Below are positions 37,007-46,435 of a stretch of 64,000 nt of DNA, in pieces; position 1 is the stretch's first letter; each line of letters opens with the position of its first letter. Source of the stretch: an uncultured delta proteobacterium (GTDB taxonomy: Bacteria; Desulfobacterota; Desulfobulbia; Desulfobulbales; Desulfocapsaceae); the NCBI GenBank assembly GCA_903875445.1, contig CAIQWD010000066.1:93890-157889 (forward strand), given 5' to 3'. The position numbers and the translations under genes are program-made. The notes beneath the pieces are model-generated. The model had not been told where the DNA came from and made no database searches. It worked only from the letters and a program-made list of their open reading frames with translations.

Positions 37007-38197
37007 ATGCAATTGCCAAGTTTGCGCCTTAAACGCCATGAGGAAAGACGGTTGCTGGGTGGGCATTTATGGATTTACAGCAACGAGGTCGACAGCCGCG
37101 AGACCCCACTGCAGCAGTACCAGGCCGGGGAACAGGTCCGGGTCGAAACCCATAACGGCAAGCTCCTCGGCACCGCCTATGTCAACCCGCACTCGTTGAT
37201 CTGCGCCCGACTGGTCAGCCGCGACGACCGTATTCTCGATCGCGCCCTTCTGGTGCACCGGCTGCTGCAGGCCTTGAAGCTGCGCACGCAACTCTTCGAC
37301 GAACCTTTCTACCGGCTGGTTTACGGTGAAAGCGACCTGCTGCCGGGCCTCGTTGTCGACCGCTTCGGCCCCCACCTCTCGGTGCAGTTGAACAGCGCCG
37401 GCATGGAGGCAATGAGAGGTCAGGTTCTCGATGCCCTGAAACAGGTTATCGCCCCGGAATCGATAGTTCTCCGCAACGACAGCAGTATCCGGACCCTCGA
37501 AGGCTTGCTCCGGGAAGTTGAAGTGGCCTGGGGGGAGGCACCAAAGGTAGTCGAACTCCTCGAAAACGGTGTGCCATTGCTGGCTCCACTCCATGACGGC
37601 CAGAAAACCGGCTGGTACTACGATCAGCGACCGAACCGGGCCTGGCTGAGGCGTTTTGCTCCCGGCAAAAGGGTACTCGATGTCTTCAGCTATGTCGGCG
37701 CTTTCGCCGTGCAGGCTGCGGCCTTCGGTGCCCGCGAGGTAGTGGCGATCGACGCCTCCCGCCCGGCCCTGGAAATGGCCGAGAAAAATGCCGAATTAAA
37801 CGGGGTTGGCGATCGTTTTAACGGGATTGAAGGGGATGCCTTTGCCATCCTCAGAGGACTGAAGGCGGAAGGCGAAAGCTTCGACCTCATCGTTGTCGAT
37901 CCGCCGGCATTCATTAAGCGAAAGAAAGATCACAAAGAAGGACTGCAGGCCTACCACCGGATCAACGAACTGGCCATGCAGCTGCTCCAGCCGGATGGCA
38001 TCCTCCTGGCAGCATCATGCTCCATGCATCTCGCCCGGGAAGAATTGCTCGACGTCCTGCGCAGCGCCGGCCGGCGTCAAGACCGGCATGTGCAGATTCT
38101 CATGGAAGGCATGCAGGGACCTGATCACCCGGTCCATCCGGCCATTCCCGAGACCCGCTACCTGAAGGCCTTTCTGGCACGAGTCTCGGATGGGTAA
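37007..38197 (+). CDS. rlmI: RlmI-like 23S rRNA cytosine-C5 methyltransferase
   Basis: 396-residue class I methyltransferase with the architecture of RlmI. An N-terminal PUA-like domain (about 1-75, LRLKRHEERRLLGGHLWIY) is followed by a central region with YRLVYGESDLLPGLVVDRFG. The Rossmann core has the SAM motif VLDVFSYVGAFAVQAAAFGA and motif IV VVDPPAF; the later ASCSMH carries the catalytic-type cysteine. Modifies rRNA in the cytosol. Close homologues with other specificities exist, so the symbol is by family. Convergent with the aminotransferase gene, 16 nt apart. Confidence 0.88.
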   Translation: MQLPSLRLKRHEERRLLGGHLWIYSNEVDSRETPLQQYQAGEQVRVETHNGKLLGTAYVNPHSLICARLVSRDDRILDRALLVHRLLQALKLRTQLFDEPFYRLVYGESDLLPGLVVDRFGPHLSVQLNSAGMEAMRGQVLDALKQVIAPESIVLRNDSSIRTLEGLLREVEVAWGEAPKVVELLENGVPLLAPLHDGQKTGWYYDQRPNRAWLRRFAPGKRVLDVFSYVGAFAVQAAAFGAREVVAIDASRPALEMAEKNAELNGVGDRFNGIEGDAFAILRGLKAEGESFDLIVVDPPAFIKRKKDHKEGLQAYHRINELAMQLLQPDGILLAASCSMHLAREELLDVLRSAGRRQDRHVQILMEGMQGPDHPVHPAIPETRYLKAFLARVSDG

Positions 38198-38213
38198 AGC
38201 GCAGGGCGGAACC

Positions 38214-39449
38214 TTACGGAGTCAGCTGAAAGGTGCCGGCGGCGACTTCGCCGTCGATCTCTTTCAAGGCGCGGCGCATCTGCTTTAAAGCCTGAGTCAT
38301 GCGGTTTTCGTTTTCCACCAGGGCGAGGCGCAGATAGCCTTCTCCTTCGACGCCGAAACCGGCGCCCGGAGCCACCGCCACATTGGCCCGTTCCATCATT
38401 TCGATGGAAAATTTGATCGATCCCATGCGGATATACGGCTCGGGAATTTTCACCCAAAGAAACATCCCGGCCTTCGGCACCTCGACCTCCCAGCCCATCT
38501 TAACGAGTCCGTCGCACAGCACATCGCGGCGTTTCTGGTACACCGCTACCTGCTCAACGATGTTGTCATCGCAATCGCGCATGGCAACGATGCCTGCCAC
38601 CTGAATGGCGGAAAAGATGCCGTAGTCGTAGTAGCCCTTGATCTTCGCCAGACCGCCGATCATCTGAGTATTGCCGACACAGTAGCCGAGACGCCAGCCC
38701 GCCATATTGTAGGATTTGGAAAAGGAGCTGAATTCCACTCCGACATCCATCGCCCCGGGCACCTCAAGGAGACTCGGTGCGACTAGGCCGTCATAGGTGA
38801 TCTTGGCGTAGGCAAAATCATTGATGACCATGAAGTTATACTGCTTGGCGAGTTTTACCACTGCCGCAAAAAACTCCTTGGTGACCAGGACGCCGGTCGG
38901 GTTATGCGGATAGTTGAGCATCAGCAGTTTCGGCCCGGGATACAGCGATTTACACATCATAACAATCTGCGACAGCATGGCATCCTCGGGACCGAGCTGG
39001 ATGCGCAGGACATTTGCCCCGGCGATGACCGCGGCATACACATGAATGGGAAAGGCCGGGGCCGGGGTCAAAACCGTATCGCCCGGCCCGAGAAGGGCCA
39101 GGCAGAGATGGGAAATGCCTTCTTTTGAGCCGATGGTGCAGATGACATCGTCCTCGCCGGTCAGCTCCACCCCATAGTTGCGCTTATAATAGAGGGCGAT
39201 CTCCCTCTTGAGATTTTTCATGCCGCCGGCCGCCGACGGATAGCGATGGGCCTTCGGGTCGATGGCCACCTCGCAGAGCTTGTCGGTGACCATGCCGGGG
39301 GTCGGGTCCATGGGATTGCCCATGCCCAGATCGATGACGTCATCGCCCTTCCAGCGTTTTTCCATTTTCATCTTATTGATCATGCCGAAGAGGTACGGCG
39401 GCAGCTGATTCATGCGCTCGGCATAGCGGATCTTAAATTGTTCTTCCAT
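38214..39449 (-). CDS. PLP-dependent aminotransferase, class I/II (AlaC-like)
   Basis: 411-residue fold-type I transaminase. It has the substrate loop YPSAAGGMKNLKREIALYY, the PLP-phosphate region GSKEGISHLCLALL, Asn and Asp-Tyr equivalents in NYPHNPTGVLV and NDFAYAKITYDG, and the Schiff-base Lys in SSFSKSYNMAGWRLGY. Length and motifs resemble AlaC / LL-diaminopimelate-type aminotransferases, so an alanine, glutamate or related amino-donor reaction is likely. It is monocistronic or follows the upstream YhcC-like gene after a 148-nt gap. Confidence 0.9.
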   Translation of the reverse strand: MEEQFKIRYAERMNQLPPYLFGMINKMKMEKRWKGDDVIDLGMGNPMDPTPGMVTDKLCEVAIDPKAHRYPSAAGGMKNLKREIALYYKRNYGVELTGEDDVICTIGSKEGISHLCLALLGPGDTVLTPAPAFPIHVYAAVIAGANVLRIQLGPEDAMLSQIVMMCKSLYPGPKLLMLNYPHNPTGVLVTKEFFAAVVKLAKQYNFMVINDFAYAKITYDGLVAPSLLEVPGAMDVGVEFSSFSKSYNMAGWRLGYCVGNTQMIGGLAKIKGYYDYGIFSAIQVAGIVAMRDCDDNIVEQVAVYQKRRDVLCDGLVKMGWEVEVPKAGMFLWVKIPEPYIRMGSIKFSIEMMERANVAVAPGAGFGVEGEGYLRLALVENENRMTQALKQMRRALKEIDGEVAAGTFQLTP

Positions 39450-39597
39450 GATTATTCCTTTGTGGTTGACGCTTCAGCGGTTTTCTCTTGTTTTCGTTGG
39501 ATGGGGATATCGTACCATTTCCAGAACGATCTTGACAATCAGGTAATAGCAATGTCGTGCGAATTCCTTGTTGCGCGGCAGCCGGCGCCTCAATTTT

Positions 39598-40554
39598 TTA
39601 TAGGACAGGACAGGCCGCTTGTCCCTGCCATATCCCTTGCACCACCATCCTTTGTTGTAACAGGGTGCTAAGAGTTGCGGCCAGGCAATTCCATCTGGGA
39701 GCAAGCAAGAGCTCCGGATGACTGGTAGCCCAAAGCCGGTGAATTGTCACCCCGGCGGGAATAATCGGCAAAGCGCGGAGAAGAAATTGAAGATATCCTT
39801 CCTTGGTAAAAAGATGCACCTTCCCCGTTTCATAAAGCGTTGCCAATGCGGTGTCGCGAAGAACCTGCAAATGGTGGAGCTTCAGATGGGTTATTCCCAT
39901 GGCGCATACCGTCTTCAGGGAAAACAGCATATCCTCCTCGCTCTCCTTTGGAATTCCGAAAATAAGATGGGCACCAAGCTGAAAACAACCTGCCGCCTGT
40001 ATCCGCAGGGCGGCATTGTGAAAATCGGCAAAACCGTGATTGCGATTGAGGAGCTTCAGACTCCGTTCGTGGACAGTCTGCAAACCCAGTTCAAAAAGAC
40101 ATTCCTTGCCGGATTTTCGCACCAGATCAGCCAATGGCCGGAGGAGCGCATCGGCCACACAATCCGGCCTTGTCGAGAGTATCAGGCCAACGCAGTCGAT
40201 ATCTGCCAAAAGAAGCTGAAGTATCGGCAACAACCTCTCAACCGGCACGGCGGTGCAGGTTTCCTGCTGGAGATAGGCAAAGTATTTTTTGAACCTGCCC
40301 TTGAGAAGATGCCTCTTCCCTTCGGCAAGCTGTTCGGTAATGTCACCCATGCCCCGCAGGTAGGCCGGGGTAAAACCTGCCGGTCGACAGAAAATGCAGC
40401 CGCCATGGAGGCGATTGGGGCACGGTTGCCCCAAATCGAGGGGAATTTTCCCGACCCCGTGGCCAAACTTTTGGTGATAGTGATAACTGAAGGTGCGGAG
40501 AACAGGCGTTGCCATGGCTTCAGGCGTTAAACGATCTTTGTGAGATCCAAACAT
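39598..40554 (-). CDS. YhcC-type radical SAM protein (TIGR01212 family)
   Basis: 318-residue radical SAM protein. The cluster site is CPNRLHGGCIFC, the Cys-x7-Cys-x2-Cys spacing typical of this family (not the common x3-x2). Following blocks are GRFKKYFAYLQQETCT, GLILSTRPDCV, FELGLQTVHERSLKLLNRNH and HLIFGIPKESEEDML. The ATG at 40554 has AGGA upstream; six more residues from a TTG at 40572 are possible. The reaction is unknown; YhcC homologues are broadly conserved. Confidence 0.9.
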   Translation of the reverse strand: MFGSHKDRLTPEAMATPVLRTFSYHYHQKFGHGVGKIPLDLGQPCPNRLHGGCIFCRPAGFTPAYLRGMGDITEQLAEGKRHLLKGRFKKYFAYLQQETCTAVPVERLLPILQLLLADIDCVGLILSTRPDCVADALLRPLADLVRKSGKECLFELGLQTVHERSLKLLNRNHGFADFHNAALRIQAAGCFQLGAHLIFGIPKESEEDMLFSLKTVCAMGITHLKLHHLQVLRDTALATLYETGKVHLFTKEGYLQFLLRALPIIPAGVTIHRLWATSHPELLLAPRWNCLAATLSTLLQQRMVVQGIWQGQAACPVL

Positions 40555-40849
40555 GAAATCCTGCAATAACAATATGTTGCATCTTCATCAAGTGCCTTTC
40601 TGGCACTACTTCTTTTATTATATCTCATATCCTTGTTTTACCCCCTCTGTTGATCTCAACATCATCATCTGCCGGCAGGATTTTTGCAATCCTGCTTCTC
40701 CACAAAATCGCAAGGAGTGGCTTACCAAATCTTTACGCGGCTTGACAAAATCCAAATAATGGAGGAATCACTGCGGGGATATAAATGTGTATTGCGCCTA
40801 AGTCATGGACCGGGATAGCTGATTAATTACTACAAAGTGGAGGTGTTTT
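40555..40849. other. Intergenic region before the enoyl-CoA hydratase gene
   Basis: About 295 nt between divergent genes. A plus-strand open frame (40553-40759) is rich in aromatic and Cys residues and does not look like a protein. No clear terminator, RNA or repeat; a TTGACA at 40743 lacks a convincing -10 partner. Confidence 0.4.
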
Positions 40850-41629
40850 ATGGCGTTTGCAACAGTCCTCGTTGAAATAACAGAAAAGTTCGTCGGGATC
40901 ATAACTCTGAACCGCCCGGAACAACTCAATACCTTCAACAGTCAGATGGCCGGCGAGCTGCATGCCGCGCTCCTTGCCATGGAGGCCGACAGCAAGGTTC
41001 GGGTGGTTCTCCTGAAAAGTTCGGGGCGGGCGTTCTGTGCCGGGATCGATGTCAACGAGCTGGCCGGAAAATCGGCGACTGAGTATCGGCAGTGGATAGA
41101 GTGGATGGAAAATCCCCTGGTGACCATATCCGCCATGAAGAAACCGGTCATAGCCCAGCTGCAAGGCGTTGCCACCGCCAATGGCATGGGGCTGGCAGCG
41201 GCGGCGGATCTGGTTATTGCATCCGAGCGGGTGAAGATGGGCCTTACGGCAATCAACGTCGGCCTCAACTGTGTCGGGCCGATTCTGCCGGTTGCCCGCT
41301 GCGTGGGCCGTAAAAAAGCCTTGGAGCTGCTCCTTTACGGCAATCTTTTGAAAGCCCAGGAGGCCCTTGATCTCGGCCTGGTGAATAGAGTTGTCGCCCA
41401 TGAGGAACTCGACGAGGCAGCCCTGAAATGGGCGGAAGATTTGGCAGCGAGAAGTCCCCTGGCGGTGCAGATTGCCAAAAGCGCCTTCTATCAATCCGAG
41501 GACATGGACTACCAGAAACAGTTCCAGTATATGAACGAGGCCTTTGCCAGGTTGTGCACCACCGATGATGCGAAGGAAGGAGTAGCAGCCTTCTTGGGCA
41601 AAAGAAATCCTGTTTGGAAGCTGCAATAG
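40850..41629 (+). CDS. Enoyl-CoA hydratase/isomerase-family protein
   Basis: 259-residue crotonase-fold enzyme. The CoA-binding and oxyanion-hole signatures are visible: LKSSGRAFCAGIDVNEL and IAQLQGVATANGMGLAAAADL. The second catalytic region INVGLNCVGPILPVARCVGR lacks the usual Glu of a true hydratase, so it may be an isomerase, a hydrolase or a hydratase of atypical substrate. GTGGAGG lies before the ATG. No beta-oxidation partner genes are adjacent. Confidence 0.88.
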   Translation: MAFATVLVEITEKFVGIITLNRPEQLNTFNSQMAGELHAALLAMEADSKVRVVLLKSSGRAFCAGIDVNELAGKSATEYRQWIEWMENPLVTISAMKKPVIAQLQGVATANGMGLAAAADLVIASERVKMGLTAINVGLNCVGPILPVARCVGRKKALELLLYGNLLKAQEALDLGLVNRVVAHEELDEAALKWAEDLAARSPLAVQIAKSAFYQSEDMDYQKQFQYMNEAFARLCTTDDAKEGVAAFLGKRNPVWKLQ

Positions 41630-41731
41630 GGTTTGACTTTCAGCTGCAGATGCCGATATTGGCAGATGCCAATGAAATAAAGCCACGCAGTAGGCTGGTC
41701 ATTGCCCTCTTAACACCCAGGAATCTGCAAC

Positions 41732-42886
41732 ATGTCGGCTAATCTGAAAATTCTTTTCGCTCTCACTCTCATCCATTTTACCGGCGATTTTTACACCGCC
41801 TTCATTACCCCTCTATTTCCGGTCTTTGTCGGCAAACTCGGCCTTAGCCTGACGCAGATAGGTATCATCGCCGGTACCATGCGCCTCCTGGCCTTTATCA
41901 TCCAGCCGACCGTCGGCTATCTCGCCGACCGTTATCAGACGCGGGCCTTTATCTTCATCGGCTTGTCGCTGACCATCGTTTTTATCCCGCTGTCGGGCAT
42001 CGCCCCCAATTTCCCGGTCTTGCTCCTTTGTGTTGCTCTTGGTTCGGTTGGCTCCTCCATGTTCCACCCCTCAGTCACCGGGATGGTGCCCCTGTACGCC
42101 GGCAGCAAGGCCGGCTTTTCCATGTCGGTATTCAACACCGGTGGTACGCTCGCCTTTGGCCTCGGGCCCCTGTTCATTACCTGGTATGTGGCCTTTTTCG
42201 GCCTGTCGGCCATGCCCGCCACCATGCTCGCCGGCCTGCTGCTTCTGGTATATCTCTTCAGGGTGATACCCCAACCGCAGAGCGAGGGCATGAAGCGAAC
42301 GAGCTTCTTGGGAGCGCTTAAGGAAAGCCTGGGGGATGCCTGGAAAGTCGTTGCCTTGATCTGGCTGGTCATGCTCCTGCGGGCCATAGTCGGCCAATCG
42401 TTCTTGACCTTTATGCCGGTGCTCTACGTGCAGGAGGGGTTCAGCGTGGTTTCGGCAGGGGCGATCTATGCGCTGTTTATTGTATCGGGCACCATCAGCG
42501 GCTTGCTTTCCGGCCACATCTCCGACCGCATCGACTTCAAGCCGGTTTTTCTTTTTTCTTATCTGTGCATGGCCCCAGCTCTCTGGTTGCTTATGCAACT
42601 GAACGGCAACTGGGTCTATCTTGGCGCGGTAGTGGCCGGTGGTTTTGTCCTGGCACCCCTGCCCCTCGGCGTCACCATGGCTCAGACCCTGGCGCCCAAA
42701 GGCCGTTCCATGGTGGCAAGTCTGATGATGGGCTTTGCCTACGGTCTTGGCGGCGCCATCACTCCCATCGTCGGCAAGTTGGCCGATTTTTACGCCATTC
42801 GTCCCGTTCTTACCATCATCGCCTTTGTTCCCTTGCTCGCCCTGCCGATTATCGCCCTTTTTCCAAAAACGCGAAGTAATGGCTGA
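41732..42886 (+). CDS. MFS transporter (fosmidomycin-resistance-like)
   Basis: 384-residue inner-membrane protein with about 12 hydrophobic helices. It begins ILFALTLIHFTGDFYTAFITPLFPVFV, and the loop 2-3 region contains YLADRYQTRAFI. The second half repeats the pattern with LLSGHISDRIDFKPVF. Small size and N-terminus resemble the FSR/fosmidomycin-resistance branch of the major facilitator superfamily. The substrate is unknown. A small hairpin at 41658-41673 (ATTGGC/GCCAAT) lies upstream. Confidence 0.88.
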   Translation: MSANLKILFALTLIHFTGDFYTAFITPLFPVFVGKLGLSLTQIGIIAGTMRLLAFIIQPTVGYLADRYQTRAFIFIGLSLTIVFIPLSGIAPNFPVLLLCVALGSVGSSMFHPSVTGMVPLYAGSKAGFSMSVFNTGGTLAFGLGPLFITWYVAFFGLSAMPATMLAGLLLLVYLFRVIPQPQSEGMKRTSFLGALKESLGDAWKVVALIWLVMLLRAIVGQSFLTFMPVLYVQEGFSVVSAGAIYALFIVSGTISGLLSGHISDRIDFKPVFLFSYLCMAPALWLLMQLNGNWVYLGAVVAGGFVLAPLPLGVTMAQTLAPKGRSMVASLMMGFAYGLGGAITPIVGKLADFYAIRPVLTIIAFVPLLALPIIALFPKTRSNG

Positions 42887-42962
42887 TAAGCGAAGGTCTC
42901 TTGGCATTGTGCCATCTCCTCCCATTCCCAGGAAATTCTTTTTTTCATGAAGAAAAGCAGTC

Positions 42963-43136
42963 GTGCAAATCATTCTGGATGACATCGCATCTGTGGTGTA
43001 CACTGGAGAGTTTCTGGATATGTCGGGAAGATATACGTACATCAAGAAGAACAAAGAAAAGTGTCAAGATGGCGAGGTTGTTATGCTTCCTTCCGATTTA
43101 CTGTTCCAGTACATGTCGCATGTTTTTAAAAGTTGA
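42963..43136 (+). CDS. Small hypothetical protein (57 residues, GTG start)
   Basis: A GTG-initiated frame of 57 codons ends 9 nt before the next gene. The predicted peptide has balanced composition and soluble-protein patterning, for example IILDDIASVVYTGEFLDMSG and MLPSDLLFQYMSHVFKS, unlike the shadow frames around it. There is no strong ribosome site and no recognised family. It would be co-transcribed with the DMT-type protein downstream. Confidence 0.4.
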   Translation: MQIILDDIASVVYTGEFLDMSGRYTYIKKNKEKCQDGEVVMLPSDLLFQYMSHVFKS

Positions 43137-43145
43137 GTAACACCC

Positions 43146-43502
43146 ATGAACCGATTTGTAATTACCGTATGTTTGCTGTGCTGCAGCAATGTCTTCATGA
43201 CCTTTGCCTGGTATGGGCATTTGCGCAACCAGGCCCATAAACCTTGGATTATCGCCGCACTCATCAGTTGGGGAATCGCGCTGTTCGAGTATCTCCTGCA
43301 GGTACCCGCTAATCGCGTGGGGCACGAGATCATGCCGGTCGGACAGTTGAAGATCCTCCAGGAAGTAATCACCTTGTTTGTGTTTGTGCCTTTTTCCATC
43401 TTTTATTTGAAAGAGAAACTCTCAATAGATTATCTGTGGGCCGGCTGTTGTTTGCTGGGGGCGGTTTTTTTCCTGTTCCGGAGTAAACTGTTCCCCGCAT
43501 GA
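43146..43502 (+). CDS. DMT-family small membrane protein (DUF486-like)
   Basis: 118-residue membrane protein with four hydrophobic helices and the conserved loop EYLLQVPANRVGHE, which is characteristic of the DUF486 branch of the drug/metabolite transporter clan. It is too small to work alone and would act as an oligomer. Function is unknown. ATG at 43146; the stop forms an ATGA with a doubtful 37-codon frame downstream. Confidence 0.88.
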   Translation: MNRFVITVCLLCCSNVFMTFAWYGHLRNQAHKPWIIAALISWGIALFEYLLQVPANRVGHEIMPVGQLKILQEVITLFVFVPFSIFYLKEKLSIDYLWAGCCLLGAVFFLFRSKLFPA

Positions 43503-43631
43503 CAAGCCGCTATTGCCGCTATGCCGACGAGGAGAGTGTTATCGGTGATCTGCAGATTTACCCGTTGCCCCGGGCATCGGGTGGCGGCATGAAGATTTTG
43601 AGGCGGATGTGAAAATGGCTGAAAAATTTCT

Positions 43632-45089
43632 ATGAACAGTTTTTTGCGCAAAATATCGCAGCTTGATTCCATACGGGAGGTGATGCTTCTCTCCCTTCAA
43701 GGGAAGCTGCTTTTCTGCAGACAGGCTGGAATGTCGGGGGTGGTTGACAGGGAGGTTGCTCTCTGGAAGGCAATCATAAACGATTTGGGCAGGCCACCGG
43801 CGGCAGAGTTGGTATTCAGTAAGGGGCGGTACTATCTCTATTCTACCGACGTCGGCTATTTGATAGTCGGTATGACCAGCGACAGAAGTCTCAAAAAAAT
43901 TCGTATTGCCTGTGAAAATGTGCGGGGAAAGCTCGTCGATCCGACAGTTCGGAAAAGAGTACTGTTAAAAATGCTGGCCGAGGCTGAGGAAAAGACCAAG
44001 CCGCATCTCGCCAACGCCCTCATGTTTCTGGCGGAGGCGGAAGTTGCCCAGGCCCTGAATCGATCCGCGCATCTTGAAGATCTTAGCGAGGAGAGCAGTC
44101 CGGAAGAGCAGCAGATCAAGAAATTGCTGGACCAGGACCAAAAGCGTCAGGCAATCGTTCTGATTATGCAACTTATTGCCCGCAATGCCCGGGAGAAACG
44201 TTTTCAAAAGGCCGAGCAATTGCGCGATTGGCTCCTGCAGATTGATCCCATGGCACTGGTCGATAGTATTCGTGCCGCAGAGATAATCGAAGAAGAAAAA
44301 AGGGCTTCAATCAGCGATTCTTACTTGCTGATCTGGAAAGAACTCCTCAAGACCCTTTCCCCTGAGGAGTTTGCTTCTCTCTACCATGCAACGACACAAA
44401 AAAACTTCGCCGATGGCGAAATGGTGGTGCAGCAAGGGGAGTTCCTTGCCACCTTGTTTTTCGTAAATAGCGGTCGTGTTCAGGTGAATGCCGTCAGCCA
44501 GGGCCGGGTGGTGCCTCTCAAGGTCGTTGGACCGGGCGAGATACTGGGCAGCGAGACCTTCTTCGATCCCTCGGTCTGGACGGTGAATGTGGTGAGCAGG
44601 GGTGCCCACCTTGCCTTGCTGACCTGGCAAAGGCTGCAGAGCCAGAAGGATAATTGTCCTGCCCTGCACTCAAAGTTGCAGAATTTTTGCACAAGATTTA
44701 CTTCGCCCAATAAACATTTTAGCAAGAGCAGTCAAACCAGAAGACACTTCGAGCGAAAGAAGGGGGTCGGTCGGGTAACCATTGACCTGCTGGATCAAGA
44801 TGGCAAGGAGATGGGGCTTGCGGTAAAAGGGGAACTTCTCGATCTTTCCAAGGGGGGTGTTGCCCTTAGTTTACGGTTTTCGAAAAAGAAAAACGCCGCC
44901 GCACTGCTCGGGAAAAGGATCAGAGTGAGCATTCGCCCCGATGTTACCGCCGCACCGTTTCTGCGAATCGGAAAAGTCATGGCCGTACGCTGTCATGATT
45001 TTATCGGCAACGACTATTCCTTGCATGTAGAATTTGAGACCGAACTGAGCAATGCGGAATTCCAGCAGACTGCCGGCAAGGAACGATAG
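43632..45089 (+). CDS. Cyclic-nucleotide-binding and PilZ domain protein
   Basis: 485-residue cytosolic signalling protein. Residues about 1-110 look like a small alpha/beta domain, possibly roadblock-like (REVMLLSLQGKLLFCRQAG and YYLYSTDVGYLIVGMTS). A helical linker follows to about 240. A cNMP-binding fold occupies about 250-365, with FADGEMVVQQGEFLATLFFV and GPGEILGSETFF. A PilZ domain follows, with the c-di-GMP signature RRHFERK and later DLSKGGVALSL. One protein may thus sense two nucleotides. The ligand of the cNMP-like fold is uncertain because its phosphate-binding loop is not the classical CAP sequence. Confidence 0.85.
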   Translation: MNSFLRKISQLDSIREVMLLSLQGKLLFCRQAGMSGVVDREVALWKAIINDLGRPPAAELVFSKGRYYLYSTDVGYLIVGMTSDRSLKKIRIACENVRGKLVDPTVRKRVLLKMLAEAEEKTKPHLANALMFLAEAEVAQALNRSAHLEDLSEESSPEEQQIKKLLDQDQKRQAIVLIMQLIARNAREKRFQKAEQLRDWLLQIDPMALVDSIRAAEIIEEEKRASISDSYLLIWKELLKTLSPEEFASLYHATTQKNFADGEMVVQQGEFLATLFFVNSGRVQVNAVSQGRVVPLKVVGPGEILGSETFFDPSVWTVNVVSRGAHLALLTWQRLQSQKDNCPALHSKLQNFCTRFTSPNKHFSKSSQTRRHFERKKGVGRVTIDLLDQDGKEMGLAVKGELLDLSKGGVALSLRFSKKKNAAALLGKRIRVSIRPDVTAAPFLRIGKVMAVRCHDFIGNDYSLHVEFETELSNAEFQQTAGKER

Positions 45090-45116
45090 GGCGAATGGAG
45101 GCCATGGCCCATCGGC

Positions 45117-45157
45117 GCCCGGCTGGCAGTTATCGGTGCAATCGGTAGGAGCCGGGC
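45117..45157. terminator. Hairpin between convergent genes
   Basis: Eight-bp perfect stem GCCCGGCT / AGCCGGGC with a loop of about 25 nt between the stops of the PilZ protein gene and the convergent response regulator. No T-tract, so a bidirectional terminator is possible but not certain. Confidence 0.45.
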
Positions 45158-45186
45158 ACTGTCGTGGATTAGTGTCCTTATCTCGG

Positions 45187-46323
45187 TTATTGTCTGTCGC
45201 CTCCGGTGCGCAGGAGTTCGATAATCTTGTCTCGGGGACTGTTTGCCGGAACGTTGACAAGAGTAGGCGGCTGCCCGGGCAGAAGAATTCGATCGCAAGC
45301 CTTGTCGGTGGCCAGGTAGCCCACCTGGAAATTGCCGAATTGTGAACTTTCACCCAGTTCATTCAGTTGCAGAAGCACCTTGTCCAAGGCTTCATCACGG
45401 AGAATATCATTGTCGGTGCATTGTATTCCAGCTGCTTTCGCCAACAGGTTTTTCAGATCATCAAGGGGCGAGGCGGATTGCTCCTCTTTCTTCTCTTGAT
45501 CCCGGGAAGATTCACCTGTTGTCGCTTGATGTAAAGATACCAGCCCCGTGGGATGGTCCGGCAACAGCAGATCACTGAGGGTATCGGCGGCTGCAAAGGG
45601 AGATGGCTCTGCGACTCCGTCATCCTCGGCAACCTGAGACTCAGGAGACTCATCCTTCATCCCCGCAGCCTTCATGATGATCGATTGAAGCCCGCTGTTG
45701 ATGGTATCTTCTCGCGGTGGACAATCGTTACGAAGAAAAATCGTCACCGCATCCCAGGTAAAAACTTTTAAGGCGGCGTCTGTACCAGACAATTCACCGA
45801 CCCGGGCATGCACCAGCTGGCCGTCGATGAAATACAAAATGCCTCCTTCTTTCGACACCTTGTCAAGAATCCGAATCGTGCAGGTTTTGGCATCCATTTC
45901 CATAAGCTGCAGAAAGACTGCCGGAGAGACATCGTGCATGGTGCCGCCCTCCGCCTCCTTGCGTAGCGTTTGCATGATGGTAGTTACAAGTTCGTCGGCC
46001 TGGAAAGGTTTGCTGAGATAGGCGACTATGTCGCTTGCCGCAGCCAGATGTTGCATTTCCTCTACCTTCATCCCGGAAATTATGACGATGGGGATGTCGG
46101 GATACTTGCCGCGCATATGGTTGATAAGACTCATACCATCCATTCGCGGCATTATCAGATCAATAATGACCAGAGAAAACGGCATTTTTTTCAGCTTTTT
46201 TACGGCATCGAAGCCATCGCAGGCAACGACTGTCGAAAAATGCTCACGGTATGCCGCTAAATGTTTTTCAACGGCATACCGTAATATCTGATCATCATCA
46301 ACAAAAAGGATCTTCCTCAGCAT
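45187..46323 (-). CDS. Response regulator with DUF4388 domain
   Basis: 378-residue protein from the ATG at 46323 (MLRKILFVDDDQ); an ATG 10 codons upstream is also possible. The receiver domain (about 1-118) is complete, with D9-D11, phospho-acceptor D55 (IIDLIMPRMDG), S83 and K105 (YLSKPF). A DUF4388-like domain (about 125-230) follows, including GGILYFIDGQLVHARVGELSG, then a low-complexity acidic linker and a poorly conserved tail. There is no output enzyme, so it may act by protein contact. The sensor partner is not adjacent. Confidence 0.85.
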   Translation of the reverse strand: MLRKILFVDDDQILRYAVEKHLAAYREHFSTVVACDGFDAVKKLKKMPFSLVIIDLIMPRMDGMSLINHMRGKYPDIPIVIISGMKVEEMQHLAAASDIVAYLSKPFQADELVTTIMQTLRKEAEGGTMHDVSPAVFLQLMEMDAKTCTIRILDKVSKEGGILYFIDGQLVHARVGELSGTDAALKVFTWDAVTIFLRNDCPPREDTINSGLQSIIMKAAGMKDESPESQVAEDDGVAEPSPFAAADTLSDLLLPDHPTGLVSLHQATTGESSRDQEKKEEQSASPLDDLKNLLAKAAGIQCTDNDILRDEALDKVLLQLNELGESSQFGNFQVGYLATDKACDRILLPGQPPTLVNVPANSPRDKIIELLRTGGDRQ

Positions 46324-46435
46324 CTTGTGTTCCGGCCTTTCAATCTCGGGCATATGGTTTTTTGCCGGGTGCAGGCAACCATGCCAGAGTACCCGGATTT
46401 GCCTGCTCGGCCAAGTTGTTTTTCATCTTTCCCCC

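Noticed and set aside
39474..39704. Minus-strand open frame between the aminotransferase and YhcC-like genes
   Set aside because: It overlaps the end of the YhcC-like gene in another frame, and only its last 41 codons lie in free DNA; no ribosome site or family.
40590..40620. Possible sigma54 promoter (TGGCAC with a T-rich -12)
   Set aside because: The -12 element lacks the essential GC pair, so this is likely a chance match.
43499..43612. 37-codon frame in an ATGA overlap after the DUF486-like gene
   Set aside because: No family, no protein-like pattern and Gly/Arg-rich end; the overlap alone is not enough.
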